Below the pieces are notes generated by a model, which saw only the letters and a list, made by a program, of their open reading frames with translations, searched no databases and was not told the DNA's origin. Shown piece after piece: positions 1-8,798 of a DNA stretch of 64,000 bases. The position numbers were made by a program, and so were the translations under genes. Source of the DNA: an uncultured Porphyromonadaceae bacterium (GTDB taxonomy: Bacteria; Bacteroidota; Bacteroidia; Bacteroidales; Muribaculaceae); assembly GCA_900544305.1 (NCBI GenBank), contig UQUV01000006.1:51067-115066 (forward strand). Direction: 5' to 3'. Numbering within the stretch: the stretch's first letter is position 1; each line of letters opens with the position of its first letter.

Positions 1-746
1 GGTCAAAGAACTATGGATTTGAAATGAATCTTGATATCCGTGGTTGGAACGAAGGTTTGATTGCCTATGTGCTTGCTGCAGCTTCTCCTACTTATCCTAT
101 TACAAAGGATGTGTACGTTGAAGGCTTTACAAGCAACGGTGGCATTAAGAACGGACGTACTTATTACGACATCGTGTTGCCGTTGGGTAGCGACGGTGAA
201 AAGGGCGGACCGCTGTTCTTCTGTCATTATTCATTCCTCGGACTTGACCCGCGCGGTTTGAAGGACCATGTATGCAATGACTATTTTGAACAGAACAAGG
301 CACACACGCTCATCAACCGTGCTTACTGTATCGACAATCCTAAAAACCATGTAGGATATTCTGAAAATTTCTGGGGTCTGACAGCTTCCGATTGTCCGAT
401 TGCCGGATATATTGCTCATGCTCCGGGTAACAACGACAACGGTACGGTAACACCGACTGCTGCATTGTCATCAATGCCTTATGCTCAGGAAGAATGTATG
501 GCTGTGTTGAAGTATCTCTACCGTGATTTGGGTGATATCGCCTTCGGTGAATACGGTTTCTATGATGCCATCAATTTGGGTGCAAATGATAAAGTGGTTG
601 AATCATATTTGGCAATCGACCAAGGTCCGATTGTGGCAATGATTGAGAACTACCGTTCACAATTGCTTTGGAACCTGTTCATGCAGAACGAGGACGTTCA
701 GCGTGGTTTGAAACTCTTGGGCTTTACTTCTCCGTACATCCACTAA
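1..746 (+). CDS. GH144/glucoamylase-like glycoside hydrolase, 5'-truncated
   Basis: This is the C-terminal part of a secreted glucoamylase-like hydrolase; the frame is open to the window edge, so the true start lies upstream. The stretch RGWNEGLIAYVLAAASPTYP is the hallmark of the glycoamylase-like domain (PF10091), which includes GH144 endo-beta-1,2-glucanases of Bacteroidota. Further family-like blocks are GPLFFCHYSFLGLDPRG and a late YGFYDAINLG, with the motif DQGP close to the end. Family members are usually lipoproteins or periplasmic enzymes acting on beta-glucans imported by SusCD systems; those partners are not in the window. Substrate is inferred from family only. A bidirectional-looking terminator follows the stop. 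Confidence 0.8.
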   Translation, partial: SKNYGFEMNLDIRGWNEGLIAYVLAAASPTYPITKDVYVEGFTSNGGIKNGRTYYDIVLPLGSDGEKGGPLFFCHYSFLGLDPRGLKDHVCNDYFEQNKAHTLINRAYCIDNPKNHVGYSENFWGLTASDCPIAGYIAHAPGNNDNGTVTPTAALSSMPYAQEECMAVLKYLYRDLGDIAFGEYGFYDAINLGANDKVVESYLAIDQGPIVAMIENYRSQLLWNLFMQNEDVQRGLKLLGFTSPYIH

Positions 747-763
747 CGGAGTTGATATAAACG

Positions 764-802
764 AAAAACGAGCTGTCTGCAGCGTGCAGACGGCTCGTTT
801 TT
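764..802. terminator. Intrinsic terminator between convergent genes
   Basis: AAAAACGAGC and GCTCGTTTTT form the outer stem and GTCTGC/GCAGAC the inner stem. A-rich and T-rich ends on both sides let it serve the hydrolase on the plus strand and the distal wzc gene, which ends at 855, on the minus strand. Confidence 0.85.
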
Positions 803-854
803 GTATGTTTGGGTGGATTCTTACACAATCCTTTTTATCTTGTTGTTTCGCGGC

Positions 855-3209
855 TTAAAACGAATGTACGCGCGGCTGGTCAACCCCGTTAAGGATAAGC
901 GACAAATTCGGCAGGGTTTTGCTTGTATACAGCTCTTCCAATTCTGAAATCTGACCTTTTTCGAACAGGTTTGCGCGTGCGATGAAGAACGTTCTGTCGG
1001 CCATTCTCGCTATTTGTTTTGTGTCACTGATAATGTTTATTGGAGTACTGTCGATAATGATAATGTCGTAACGTTCTCGTATCTGTCCGATGAGCGTTTC
1101 CAGACGGCTGCTTTCGAGCAGTTCGGCAGGATTGGGTGGGAGGAATCCTGCTGCTATGATGCTTAGATTTTTAATGTCTGGTATTTTGTATATAATATCG
1201 TCAGTTTCATTTAGATTATTGAGATATTCGCTAATGCCGATGGCGGGTGAATTCACAATTTTACTTAGCGTGCCATATCGTAGGTCAAGGTCGATTAACA
1301 GCACTTTTTTCTTCTCAAAAGCCAACGAGGTGGCTAAATTCAGGCAAAAGAAAGTCTTTCCGCTTCTTGGTGCGAATGATGTGACAAGTATTGTCTCTTT
1401 TTCTCCTCGAGTCATAAAATTGACACTAGTACATAAACTGCGGAAGGCTTCGTTGACGGGTACGATTCTTTCTGTGTTTTGTCTGACAACAATCTTGGGC
1501 TGTGAAGCTTTTTTAGGAGCAACATGAAACAGGTTTCGGATTGCTTCGATTCTAGATGGCTTGTCAACTTGTGGTATAACTGCTATAGGTTGCAGGAGAC
1601 AGTCTTTGAAATCTTGTTTCGATTTGACGGTTTTGTCAAATGTTTTTTGAAGAATGAAAAGTGCCATCGGGATTCCGAACATGCCCATCAGTAGACATAG
1701 AACGAGGAGTAGCGGACGCGGAATATCATTTGACTTTAAGTCGTTGGCTTGTGATATGATTCGTACAATATCCGCGTCAGTGTTAATTACCATCAATAGA
1801 GTTTCTCTTTTTTTGAGAAACTTTAAGTATTCATGTTCTTTATTTTGTCGTAGGCGAGTCAATTCAGTCAGGACAAGTTCGTTTCTGTTCGACTCTGGTA
1901 TTTCTGACTTTAACTGCTTTAGTTTCTTTTGTATGTTGTTTAATTCTGCTGTTACAGTTGCTTTTTGGCGGTTTACTGATGTGATGATGTTCTTTTGTTG
2001 CTCGGATAAAAGTTGGTGTAGTTCTTTTACGTTTGGGTTACTATTTCCAGATATTCTTTCCAGTTTCTTGTATTCAAACAATTGGCGGTTATAGTCCGTA
2101 ATCATTTTTAGTAAAAATCTATCGGCCATTTCACCCGGAAGGGAAATAGGCTGAATGTCCTTTCCGTTCGATTGCGAGAGTATTGCCGTTGTAGCTTTCA
2201 GTTTTGTCTCCAGCTCAAATCTTGCCTGTTCGTACTTTTGTATTTCAGCCAGAGCGTCTTTATTGTCGGTTTCAACCGAAATTATTTTATGCTGTTGCAT
2301 ATAGCTTGCAATTTTCGCCTCGGTTTCAAGTAATTCCTTCTCAACTTTTTCCATACGTTCTGCCAGTATAGGCATAGCCTTGCGGGCACTGGTGTTTAGC
2401 TCCTCTCTCCAGTGACGGTTGTAGATAACAGGCAGTGTGTTCAGAAAGTCTGTTGCCCTTTGTTTGGATTCGTCGGTAAACGTAAATTCGAGAACTGTCG
2501 AGTATTTGTCTGTCATTGTGTATGACAGACGCTTGCGTAATTCGTTGATGGTCAAAAGTGTCGACATGTATTGTATGTCAACCGTCTTACCGATGTAATT
2601 CGTTGTGAAATCGGTTGTGTCGATTATTATATTTCCAATCTGACTTGAGAATGGAACTCCTGCAGTAGCTTCAATGGTTTCGATTTTAATACGCTTGTCA
2701 TTGGCGCGTAATTCTGTGATGAGGAAATGGTTGTGAGCTGCAATGCGGATTTTTAACGATGCCGTTTCCACACCGTTGTGCTCAACTTCGAGAAAAGTAA
2801 CTTTTATTGGTGATTCTCGGTATAAGTCGTTTGCTCTGCCTATACCAGATTTTTCATAATAACGGTACTGGAGATGTAAAGAGTCGGTCACTTCTCCTAA
2901 TAGACGATTAGAATTGATATATTCCATTTCATTCTCAAAAGACGTGTTCATTCTAATTTCAGAGAAGTTCATGAGGGTCGCAATGTCATAACTCATCGGG
3001 AATCCCCTGTCGGTATATTTTAGGGTGAATTGTGATGTCAGAGTATTTGATTTGGGTAAAAAGAGCAATACGGTGATGCCTCCAAGCAGGCACATCACCG
3101 TAATAACTATTATGGTTTTCAGGTGGTTTCTCCACCATTTTATGAATGCCGATAAACTTAATTCTGTAGAATATTTGTTATGGGCATAATCATTCGATTC
3201 GTTTTTCAT
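855..3209 (-). CDS. Wzc-like polysaccharide co-polymerase / BY-kinase lacking a tyrosine tail
   Basis: An inner-membrane chain-length regulator of Wzy-type polysaccharide export with a fused cytoplasmic BY-kinase domain. An N-terminal membrane segment (about residues 29-52) and a second one (about 500-530, PRPLLLVLCLLMGMFGIPM) flank a long periplasmic coiled-coil domain. The kinase domain shows Walker A APRSGKT (613-619), Walker A' LLIDLDLR (637-644) and Walker B IIIID (716-720). The protein ends in NGVDQPRVHSF, so the C-terminal tyrosine cluster that BY-kinases autophosphorylate is absent, in contrast to the homologue at 20733-23153. It follows the SLBB export gene at 3250 and is the last gene of the locus. 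It may be a kinase-type ATPase without autophosphorylation control. Confidence 0.9.
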   Translation of the reverse strand: MKNESNDYAHNKYSTELSLSAFIKWWRNHLKTIIVITVMCLLGGITVLLFLPKSNTLTSQFTLKYTDRGFPMSYDIATLMNFSEIRMNTSFENEMEYINSNRLLGEVTDSLHLQYRYYEKSGIGRANDLYRESPIKVTFLEVEHNGVETASLKIRIAAHNHFLITELRANDKRIKIETIEATAGVPFSSQIGNIIIDTTDFTTNYIGKTVDIQYMSTLLTINELRKRLSYTMTDKYSTVLEFTFTDESKQRATDFLNTLPVIYNRHWREELNTSARKAMPILAERMEKVEKELLETEAKIASYMQQHKIISVETDNKDALAEIQKYEQARFELETKLKATTAILSQSNGKDIQPISLPGEMADRFLLKMITDYNRQLFEYKKLERISGNSNPNVKELHQLLSEQQKNIITSVNRQKATVTAELNNIQKKLKQLKSEIPESNRNELVLTELTRLRQNKEHEYLKFLKKRETLLMVINTDADIVRIISQANDLKSNDIPRPLLLVLCLLMGMFGIPMALFILQKTFDKTVKSKQDFKDCLLQPIAVIPQVDKPSRIEAIRNLFHVAPKKASQPKIVVRQNTERIVPVNEAFRSLCTSVNFMTRGEKETILVTSFAPRSGKTFFCLNLATSLAFEKKKVLLIDLDLRYGTLSKIVNSPAIGISEYLNNLNETDDIIYKIPDIKNLSIIAAGFLPPNPAELLESSRLETLIGQIRERYDIIIIDSTPINIISDTKQIARMADRTFFIARANLFEKGQISELEELYTSKTLPNLSLILNGVDQPRVHSF

Positions 3210-3249
3210 TAATTGTTTTTAAAAAGCAACAAATACAAAAAAAGACAAC

Positions 3250-4050
3250 CTATTTTTTCACCAGATTAACCACGAGAATAGAAATTGACGTGAGTAATGA
3301 GGTAATGGATAACCATAGGCTGATGGAGCGCACGCTGTTCTGGTTGATGGTTGATTGTCCGGCGCGCACTTCGTTGGGTTTGACATATATAATGTCGTTC
3401 TGCCGCAGGTAGTAGGCTGGCGAGTTGAATATGTCTTTCGAGCGGAGGTCGAGTTTGAAATTCTGGCGTTCGCCGTTTTCTTCACGGATGACATACACCT
3501 CGTCGCGAAGCCCGTAGATAGTCAGGTCGCCTGCCATAGCAATGGCTTCCAGTACTGTAACTTTATCGCCCTCAATGCTATAAGTGCCTGGATTTTTCAC
3601 TTCGCCGAGCACCGAAACCTTGAAGTTCATAAATTCTATGGTTACAACCATATCTTTCAGCAGGTCACGTTCCGTCAGTTCGCGGGTTATTTTCTCTTGC
3701 AATGCCCAGCGGCTCAGTCCTGCTGCATGAATTTTGCCCAATACTGGGAAATCGATATCTCCGTTATTGTCTACCACATAGCCTGACAGATATTGATTGG
3801 TGTTATATGTTGCAGTCGGAGCTCCTGCGCGGTTTGCCTGCACCGACATGTTGAACATTGCCGCCAATTCCGGATCTTTTGTTGAAACTATGATTGACAG
3901 CATGTCTTTCGGTTGTATGATGATACTTTGCCGGCTCTCAATCGGCTGCGTCACCCCTGGTTCAACATCCTGTATGTAGTTGATTTTTTCCGGTGTTTTA
4001 CAAGCCGTCAGACATGCAATCAAGCATATAATTAAAAATAAACGATTCAT
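3250..4050 (-). CDS. Wza-like outer-membrane polysaccharide export lipoprotein (SLBB), distal copy
   Basis: The export-channel partner of the adjacent Wzc. The ATG at 4050 gives a lipoprotein signal ending in LIACLTAC. An in-frame ATG at 4083 would place a -7 promoter box (4070-4077) inside the gene, so 4050 is preferred. A poly-export domain (QPKDMLSIIVSTKDPELAAMF) is followed by SLBB repeats (VSVLGEVKNPGTYSIEGDKV) and a C-terminal hydrophobic helix. The gene is clearly paralogous to the one at 23181-23990, which carries the same VTVLEA, VYVIREENxxR and YYLRQNDIIYVKPN blocks. The locus therefore encodes two export pairs, one at each end. Confidence 0.92.
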   Translation of the reverse strand: MNRLFLIICLIACLTACKTPEKINYIQDVEPGVTQPIESRQSIIIQPKDMLSIIVSTKDPELAAMFNMSVQANRAGAPTATYNTNQYLSGYVVDNNGDIDFPVLGKIHAAGLSRWALQEKITRELTERDLLKDMVVTIEFMNFKVSVLGEVKNPGTYSIEGDKVTVLEAIAMAGDLTIYGLRDEVYVIREENGERQNFKLDLRSKDIFNSPAYYLRQNDIIYVKPNEVRAGQSTINQNSVRSISLWLSITSLLTSISILVVNLVKK

Positions 4051-4069
4051 ATAATTGGTATATTTTATG

Positions 4070-4077
4070 CAAAGATA
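4070..4077 (-). promoter_or_regulatory. -7 promoter box before the distal wza/wzc pair
   Basis: On the minus strand this reads TATCTTTG, a full match to the Bacteroidetes -7 consensus TAnnTTTG, 20 nt before the wza start at 4050. No good -33 TTTG is seen at the usual distance, so the promoter may be weak or regulated. It suggests this export pair can be expressed separately from the long operon upstream. Confidence 0.5.
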
Positions 4078-4101
4078 AAACAAAAACTCAATTATTAGGT
4101 A

Positions 4102-5094
4102 CTATTCTGATTTAAATGTTATATCATCAGTGCGAGGATGTACAAATTCAAATTCCAAAGTTCTTGCCAAGCCTTCTCCTAAAGTATATGGAGCTTTAAA
4201 TCCTGATTTCAACATTTTCGAGGAGTCAAATTCTGTTGTTGCGCAAAATTTCTTCACACGCACGGAACTGATAGTTAGTTTCTTTCGAGTTACGAATGCC
4301 AATAAATCAAAGCAATATCCTCCCAACATTCCTAACCAATAAGGGAAATGTGTAGTTGGAATATGTTTGCCTAAAACTTTACTAACATGTCCAACAAGTT
4401 CGTTCATCGTAAAATCTGGTTTGTCGATGTAATTGTAGACATTATATCCTGTTGTACAGTGCTCGATAATGAATTGGACGAATGCAACAATATTACCAAC
4501 ATATGCCATTGATTTTTTGTTGTTTCCGCTACCAATCATTGCAAATTTACCACTGGAAATTTGTTTTAATAGGTTATATACATTTCCACGGTTCCGTTCA
4601 CCGAAGATAACTGTAGGCCGAACAATATTTATATTCCAGTCTTTGTGTGTTTTAGCCCATTTTTGAAGAACTTGTTCTGCTTGCCATTTTGATTTTCCAT
4701 AGTGATTGAATGGATCTTTTTCATGTTCTTCATTCGGATTGATCTTGTTGAGGCCATATACAGCAACAGATGAAAAGAAGATGATGCGTTTAACTCCATT
4801 CTTTTCCATTGCTTTTAATGTAGTTTCCATTCCGCCTACGTTTACATCGTAATATAGTGATACCGGAGAAACGTCATCTCTGTGTTGGGCGGCCAAAAGT
4901 ATTACGACATCTGCACCTTGAAGTTTCTCGTCCATTAGTTTTTGATCTCTAACGTCTCCAATTTCTGTGATGTCGTTGAAGAAATGACTTGGCAATAAAT
5001 CAATATTTTTTAATTCGTATTTGCCTGTGGGTTTCAATAAATCCAGAAGTCTTGTTCCTACAAAACCACTGGCTCCAATCATTGTAATTTTCAT
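4102..5094 (-). CDS. NAD-dependent epimerase/dehydratase (extended SDR)
   Basis: A nucleotide-sugar modifying enzyme of the extended short-chain dehydrogenase family. The N-terminus has the Rossmann motif GASGFVG and the active site reads YGKSK (YxxxK) preceded by the FFSSVAVYG block. Family members act as UDP-hexose 4-epimerases or 4,6-dehydratases, or reduce 4-keto sugars, to supply glycosyltransferases. The specific sugar cannot be read from the sequence. It sits 11 nt downstream of a GT4 gene. In other Bacteroidota loci this gene type is often followed by an initiating sugar-phosphate transferase; here the export pair comes next instead. Confidence 0.85.
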   Translation of the reverse strand: MKITMIGASGFVGTRLLDLLKPTGKYELKNIDLLPSHFFNDITEIGDVRDQKLMDEKLQGADVVILLAAQHRDDVSPVSLYYDVNVGGMETTLKAMEKNGVKRIIFFSSVAVYGLNKINPNEEHEKDPFNHYGKSKWQAEQVLQKWAKTHKDWNINIVRPTVIFGERNRGNVYNLLKQISSGKFAMIGSGNNKKSMAYVGNIVAFVQFIIEHCTTGYNVYNYIDKPDFTMNELVGHVSKVLGKHIPTTHFPYWLGMLGGYCFDLLAFVTRKKLTISSVRVKKFCATTEFDSSKMLKSGFKAPYTLGEGLARTLEFEFVHPRTDDITFKSE

Positions 5095-5105
5095 ATCGAT
5101 ATATT

Positions 5106-6293
5106 TTATAGATTTTTAATAAAAGTGTAGCATCTTTGCATTTGTGTATCGAAATCAAAGTCATTTTTAGATACATTGATGCAATTTGCTGATAATTGTT
5201 TGTATTCATCCGTTGAAAGGGAATTTAATTTGATGATATTCTCTTTCAACTTTTCATAATCTCCAGGATTTGATACATATCCAACCTTATATTCCTTAAT
5301 GATTTCAGCACCTTCGCCTCCTCCGCAAAAGATTACAGGAATACCGATGGGAAGAATGTCAAAGATTTTTGAAGGCACAGCTCCTTTGATTCTCACGGCT
5401 AAAGGCACTATTGAGGCATCATATTTTGAAAGTTCTTCGGCGATTTTATCTTTTGAAACATACCCATGATAAAATACATTACAATCATGTTCGGCAATGT
5501 AGCTTTCAATCTCTTTTGCTTGGTTTCCGCCTCCGTAAAGATGAAATTCGATGCCCAAATTTTTGAAGTTAATATTTTTAATAATTCCTAAAATGTCTTG
5601 CGCTACACCTAAAAGGCCAGCATAGACAATTTTTAATTGTGGATTACGCTCTTTGTATGCAATGTCGATGTTGTATCGTTGTAAGTTTCGGTATAAAAAT
5701 TTAGCTTTTGGTGATTCAAAATCAGAAATATGTTTTAATATTTCGTTGGATTGACCAAAAATACCATCCGATTTTCTATAAATGAATTTCTCAATTTTGG
5801 CAAATATTTTATGCATTTTACTGCCTTCTTTCATTGCTCCCAATTCAATCGCCGACAATGGCCATAAGTCGGAAATGTTTAACAACGTCTTTCTTTTGAA
5901 TAGGCATTTGAAAAGCATTATGGCAGAACATGAAACAAACAAAGGTGGACTTTGTATAATAACTCGATCGTATTTTCTAATGGTTCTTGGTTTAAATGCA
6001 AATAGCCACATCATAAGAGCAAAAGAAATCATACCCCATGCTCGGAGTATAGGATTCTTGGATACAGAGGCATAAGTCCAATAACGGTAAATTGTGCTTC
6101 CGTTTATTTGCTCTTTTTTATACAATCTGCCTCGATATCCATCAAATATTTTTCCTTTCGGATAATTGGGAAGGCATGTTAATACGTCGACTTCCGCTCC
6201 TTCTTTTTTCAACCCTTCAGCCATATTGGTAATTCGAGAAGGTGCGGCTCCTAATTCTGGATAGTAATAAAATGAAACTAATAGAATTCTCAT
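5106..6293 (-). CDS. GT4 glycosyltransferase, WbuB-like
   Basis: A retaining GT-B glycosyltransferase acting at the cytoplasmic face on the lipid-linked repeat unit. The N-terminus (MRILLVSFYYYPELGAAPSR, then LTCLPNYPKGKIFDGYRG) resembles WbuB-type aminosugar transferases. The C-terminal domain carries the donor-site segment GGGEGAEIIKEYKVG. Length, about 395 residues, is normal for the family. It is 4 nt from the heparinase-like gene upstream, so the two are probably cotranscribed. Donor and acceptor are not determinable here. Confidence 0.85.
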   Translation of the reverse strand: MRILLVSFYYYPELGAAPSRITNMAEGLKKEGAEVDVLTCLPNYPKGKIFDGYRGRLYKKEQINGSTIYRYWTYASVSKNPILRAWGMISFALMMWLFAFKPRTIRKYDRVIIQSPPLFVSCSAIMLFKCLFKRKTLLNISDLWPLSAIELGAMKEGSKMHKIFAKIEKFIYRKSDGIFGQSNEILKHISDFESPKAKFLYRNLQRYNIDIAYKERNPQLKIVYAGLLGVAQDILGIIKNINFKNLGIEFHLYGGGNQAKEIESYIAEHDCNVFYHGYVSKDKIAEELSKYDASIVPLAVRIKGAVPSKIFDILPIGIPVIFCGGGEGAEIIKEYKVGYVSNPGDYEKLKENIIKLNSLSTDEYKQLSANCINVSKNDFDFDTQMQRCYTFIKNL

Positions 6294-6297
6294 AATC

Positions 6298-7839
6298 TTA
6301 ACGTATAGAAATATTATAAGTTGTTGTTCCTTTGAAATGTATGTCGATTACTTTTGTCGAGTGAAAAGTATTGTATTCTGTTGAAATCATTGCATCGCGG
6401 ATTTCGATGTGTATTGCATTATTAATACTGATTCTTGCATGCGTCGTGATGATTTCATTTTCTGAAACTTGTTCCACCTCTTCTTTATGCCACAGATGAA
6501 TGTGGCTGATTGCTTCCGCTGCTATTTCATCTTCAACTGAAAACGTATTGCCGTTGATTCCGAATTTTCTATTGCAGGCTATTCCGAATCCGTTGTGAGT
6601 GGCTTCGATACTGTTTTCAGTATCTTTTAATAGCTTGACTTTTGCTCTTTTCCCGACTCGGAATCCTCCCCACACTTCACTTGAATTACGATTCCCGATG
6701 CTGACCGTGTTGTGTGCAACTGTGCTGCGTTCATATTGTCTGCGTGCAGTTTTATTGTAGGTCGATATGCCTGTGTCGACAACAATTGGCATTCCGTCAA
6801 TACGGAGTTCATAGTTGAAGGTATCGGCGTGTGTATGTCCCGGTTGATAGGTGGCGGTAATATTTCCAGCATCCACAATCGCTTCTATCCGTTCCGATTT
6901 CAGTTTCCGATACCCGCATTCGTTTAATGCTATTTTGTCCCACTTTAAGTTTAGGCGATTGGCGTATGCCATTAGCATTTCAGGCGTTGGTGCTATACCA
7001 TTTGCAGCATCGTTGAACAGCGGATAGGTCTTGTCTTGGTAAACAATACTTTCCAGATGTCCTAACATCAACACGCTGTAGTCTTTGAGTTTGTTTGTGA
7101 TGATGTTTTGATCAGTAAACCGTTCATTGTTGACAGAAAAATTATAACAGTCCAAAAGACGGTCGAGCAGAATACAATGATACATAGGCGACTGTTCATA
7201 ATGTGAACCGTCGGCGAGAATCTGTTCTTTTAGTTCCTTTAGTAATAGCTTGGAAGCCTTGCTGAACATTCGCTTGTCATTGAAATAGATGGCACTGATG
7301 AACCATGCATAGGAGTCTTCCAAAAGATGGTTGCCGAGCAAATGGAATTCCAGTTTCTTTTCCAGTAGTCGGACTTGTGAATATAACGGGTCATTCCACC
7401 TTTTCAAATGTTCGCTGTCTGCATTATGTTGTGAAATGAATTTTATCCAATTAATGCTCCGTAGGGCAATCGGGTAGGGGTCAAGACCGATACGGTTGTG
7501 TGGCAGTTCTTCAATAAACTTGTCAATCCATTGGCTGGCTTCTGTGTAGTCAATACCCTCTTGTTGTAGCCAGTCCATATAGTTTAGGTTATAAGTCCAA
7601 AGCATTCCGTTCTCCGTATCGTTCCACGAAACAAAAGGCGATGAAATATTGAGAAACGAGAATTCTCCGTTTTCATAGCATTTGTATTTCGGAATAAATG
7701 GTACACAATGGCAACCTTCGACATTTTTATCGCATACAAATTCCTTATAATTCGCTTTCCCCAAGCGATTCTTAATTTGAAAAGCGATTTGTGTGGGCTT
7801 GATATGTCTAACCGTCCGAAGTATGAGTGGAATGTTCAT
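6298..7839 (-). CDS. Heparinase II/III-like protein in the polysaccharide locus
   Basis: This resembles heparinase II/III-family polysaccharide lyases: an alpha-helical toroid-like N-terminal half (HLLGNHLLEDSYAW, EQSPMYH) followed by a beta-sandwich half with QPGHTHADTFNYEL, the conserved His/Tyr region of the family. No signal peptide is visible at the N-terminus (MNIPLILRTVRHIKPTQ). The gene shares an ATGA overlap with the upstream GT4 gene and is embedded in a biosynthetic operon. Such genes are common in capsule loci of Bacteroidota, but their role (trimming, length control, or a non-lytic function) is unsettled. UDP-ManNAcA from wecBC suggests a uronate-containing polymer as substrate; that is inference. 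Confidence 0.8.
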   Translation of the reverse strand: MNIPLILRTVRHIKPTQIAFQIKNRLGKANYKEFVCDKNVEGCHCVPFIPKYKCYENGEFSFLNISSPFVSWNDTENGMLWTYNLNYMDWLQQEGIDYTEASQWIDKFIEELPHNRIGLDPYPIALRSINWIKFISQHNADSEHLKRWNDPLYSQVRLLEKKLEFHLLGNHLLEDSYAWFISAIYFNDKRMFSKASKLLLKELKEQILADGSHYEQSPMYHCILLDRLLDCYNFSVNNERFTDQNIITNKLKDYSVLMLGHLESIVYQDKTYPLFNDAANGIAPTPEMLMAYANRLNLKWDKIALNECGYRKLKSERIEAIVDAGNITATYQPGHTHADTFNYELRIDGMPIVVDTGISTYNKTARRQYERSTVAHNTVSIGNRNSSEVWGGFRVGKRAKVKLLKDTENSIEATHNGFGIACNRKFGINGNTFSVEDEIAAEAISHIHLWHKEEVEQVSENEIITTHARISINNAIHIEIRDAMISTEYNTFHSTKVIDIHFKGTTTYNISIR

Positions 7840-8798
7840 TTTGTTAATAATGAAGTGTATAAGTTTTTGATACCAGTGACTGTTGCTTCTGTGAAATCTG
7901 AGTTATATGTCTTTATTTTTGCTTGTTCGAGTGCTTTGGAAAAACTTTTTGAATTATTATATTCAAACAAAATTACCTCTTTGGGACGGGGGACACGGTT
8001 TGTTGCGATTGTAGGCTTCTTTAAGTATAGTGCTTCTTTTATTGATATGGCATCACCATCGGTCGCAGTTGCACGTATCATTACGTCTGCATTTTTTAGA
8101 ACAGCAAAGAAAGAATGGATTTCGGATATAAAAATAACATTCTTGAATGGTTTGTTATAGTGTTTTATATAGTCCTTTGATGGGTCAGATACAATTAGAA
8201 TCGAGTCATTAGCGTAGTCTGAAAAGTAATGGATTAAAAAGTCAATACCATAGATTTCTTCTCCTTTATTTGTGAAACTTCTTGCAGATGCATTTGTGCA
8301 ATAAAGGGTTTTTCCATCCTCCTTTAATTCTGCAATTTGTTGTAAGTAACAAGTTGGAACAAATCCATCTTCATAAGGAGGAATGAATGCTGACATTAAT
8401 TGTGTCTGTTTGTTCCATTTTTTTGCTTTCTCAAAACTTTTGTCATTGATGACAATTGGAACTGTGCATAAACTGACAGCGAGTTTGTCAATCCAATTTT
8501 TTATAGCAGAAAAGCGTCCAAGATCTCCATGAACTGTTAAAATTGATTTCTTTCCGAACAACATGCTTATTGCGACATAAAAAAGTCTTAATATCGGATG
8601 TGACGCATGGATATGAATAATTTTATGTTTTGCAATTTGCTTTACTTGTTTATTCAACGATGTTGCCTTGTAGTCACAAAGGTCTACATCAAATGATTCT
8701 TTTTCTAACCATTTGATTAGTCGCTCAATATGAATAGTTACACCGCCAATTCCTGCAGTTTTGGGGAGAGTGCCGATAATAAGAATTGGAGAATTCAT
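7836..8798 (-). CDS. GT4-type glycosyltransferase
   Basis: A GT-B fold transferase of about 320 residues with the N-terminal nucleotide-sugar transferase pattern IGTLPKTAGIGGVTIHIERL, then IIHIHASHPILRLFYVA, and a C-terminal segment DGDAISIKEALYLKKPTIAT that occupies the position of the donor-binding EX7E region. It overlaps its neighbours on both sides by 4 nt (ATGA), which argues for translational coupling. It is somewhat shorter than typical GT4 proteins and its C-terminal domain is divergent. Linkage unknown. Confidence 0.78.
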   Translation of the reverse strand: MNSPILIIGTLPKTAGIGGVTIHIERLIKWLEKESFDVDLCDYKATSLNKQVKQIAKHKIIHIHASHPILRLFYVAISMLFGKKSILTVHGDLGRFSAIKNWIDKLAVSLCTVPIVINDKSFEKAKKWNKQTQLMSAFIPPYEDGFVPTCYLQQIAELKEDGKTLYCTNASARSFTNKGEEIYGIDFLIHYFSDYANDSILIVSDPSKDYIKHYNKPFKNVIFISEIHSFFAVLKNADVMIRATATDGDAISIKEALYLKKPTIATNRVPRPKEVILFEYNNSKSFSKALEQAKIKTYNSDFTEATVTGIKNLYTSLLTK

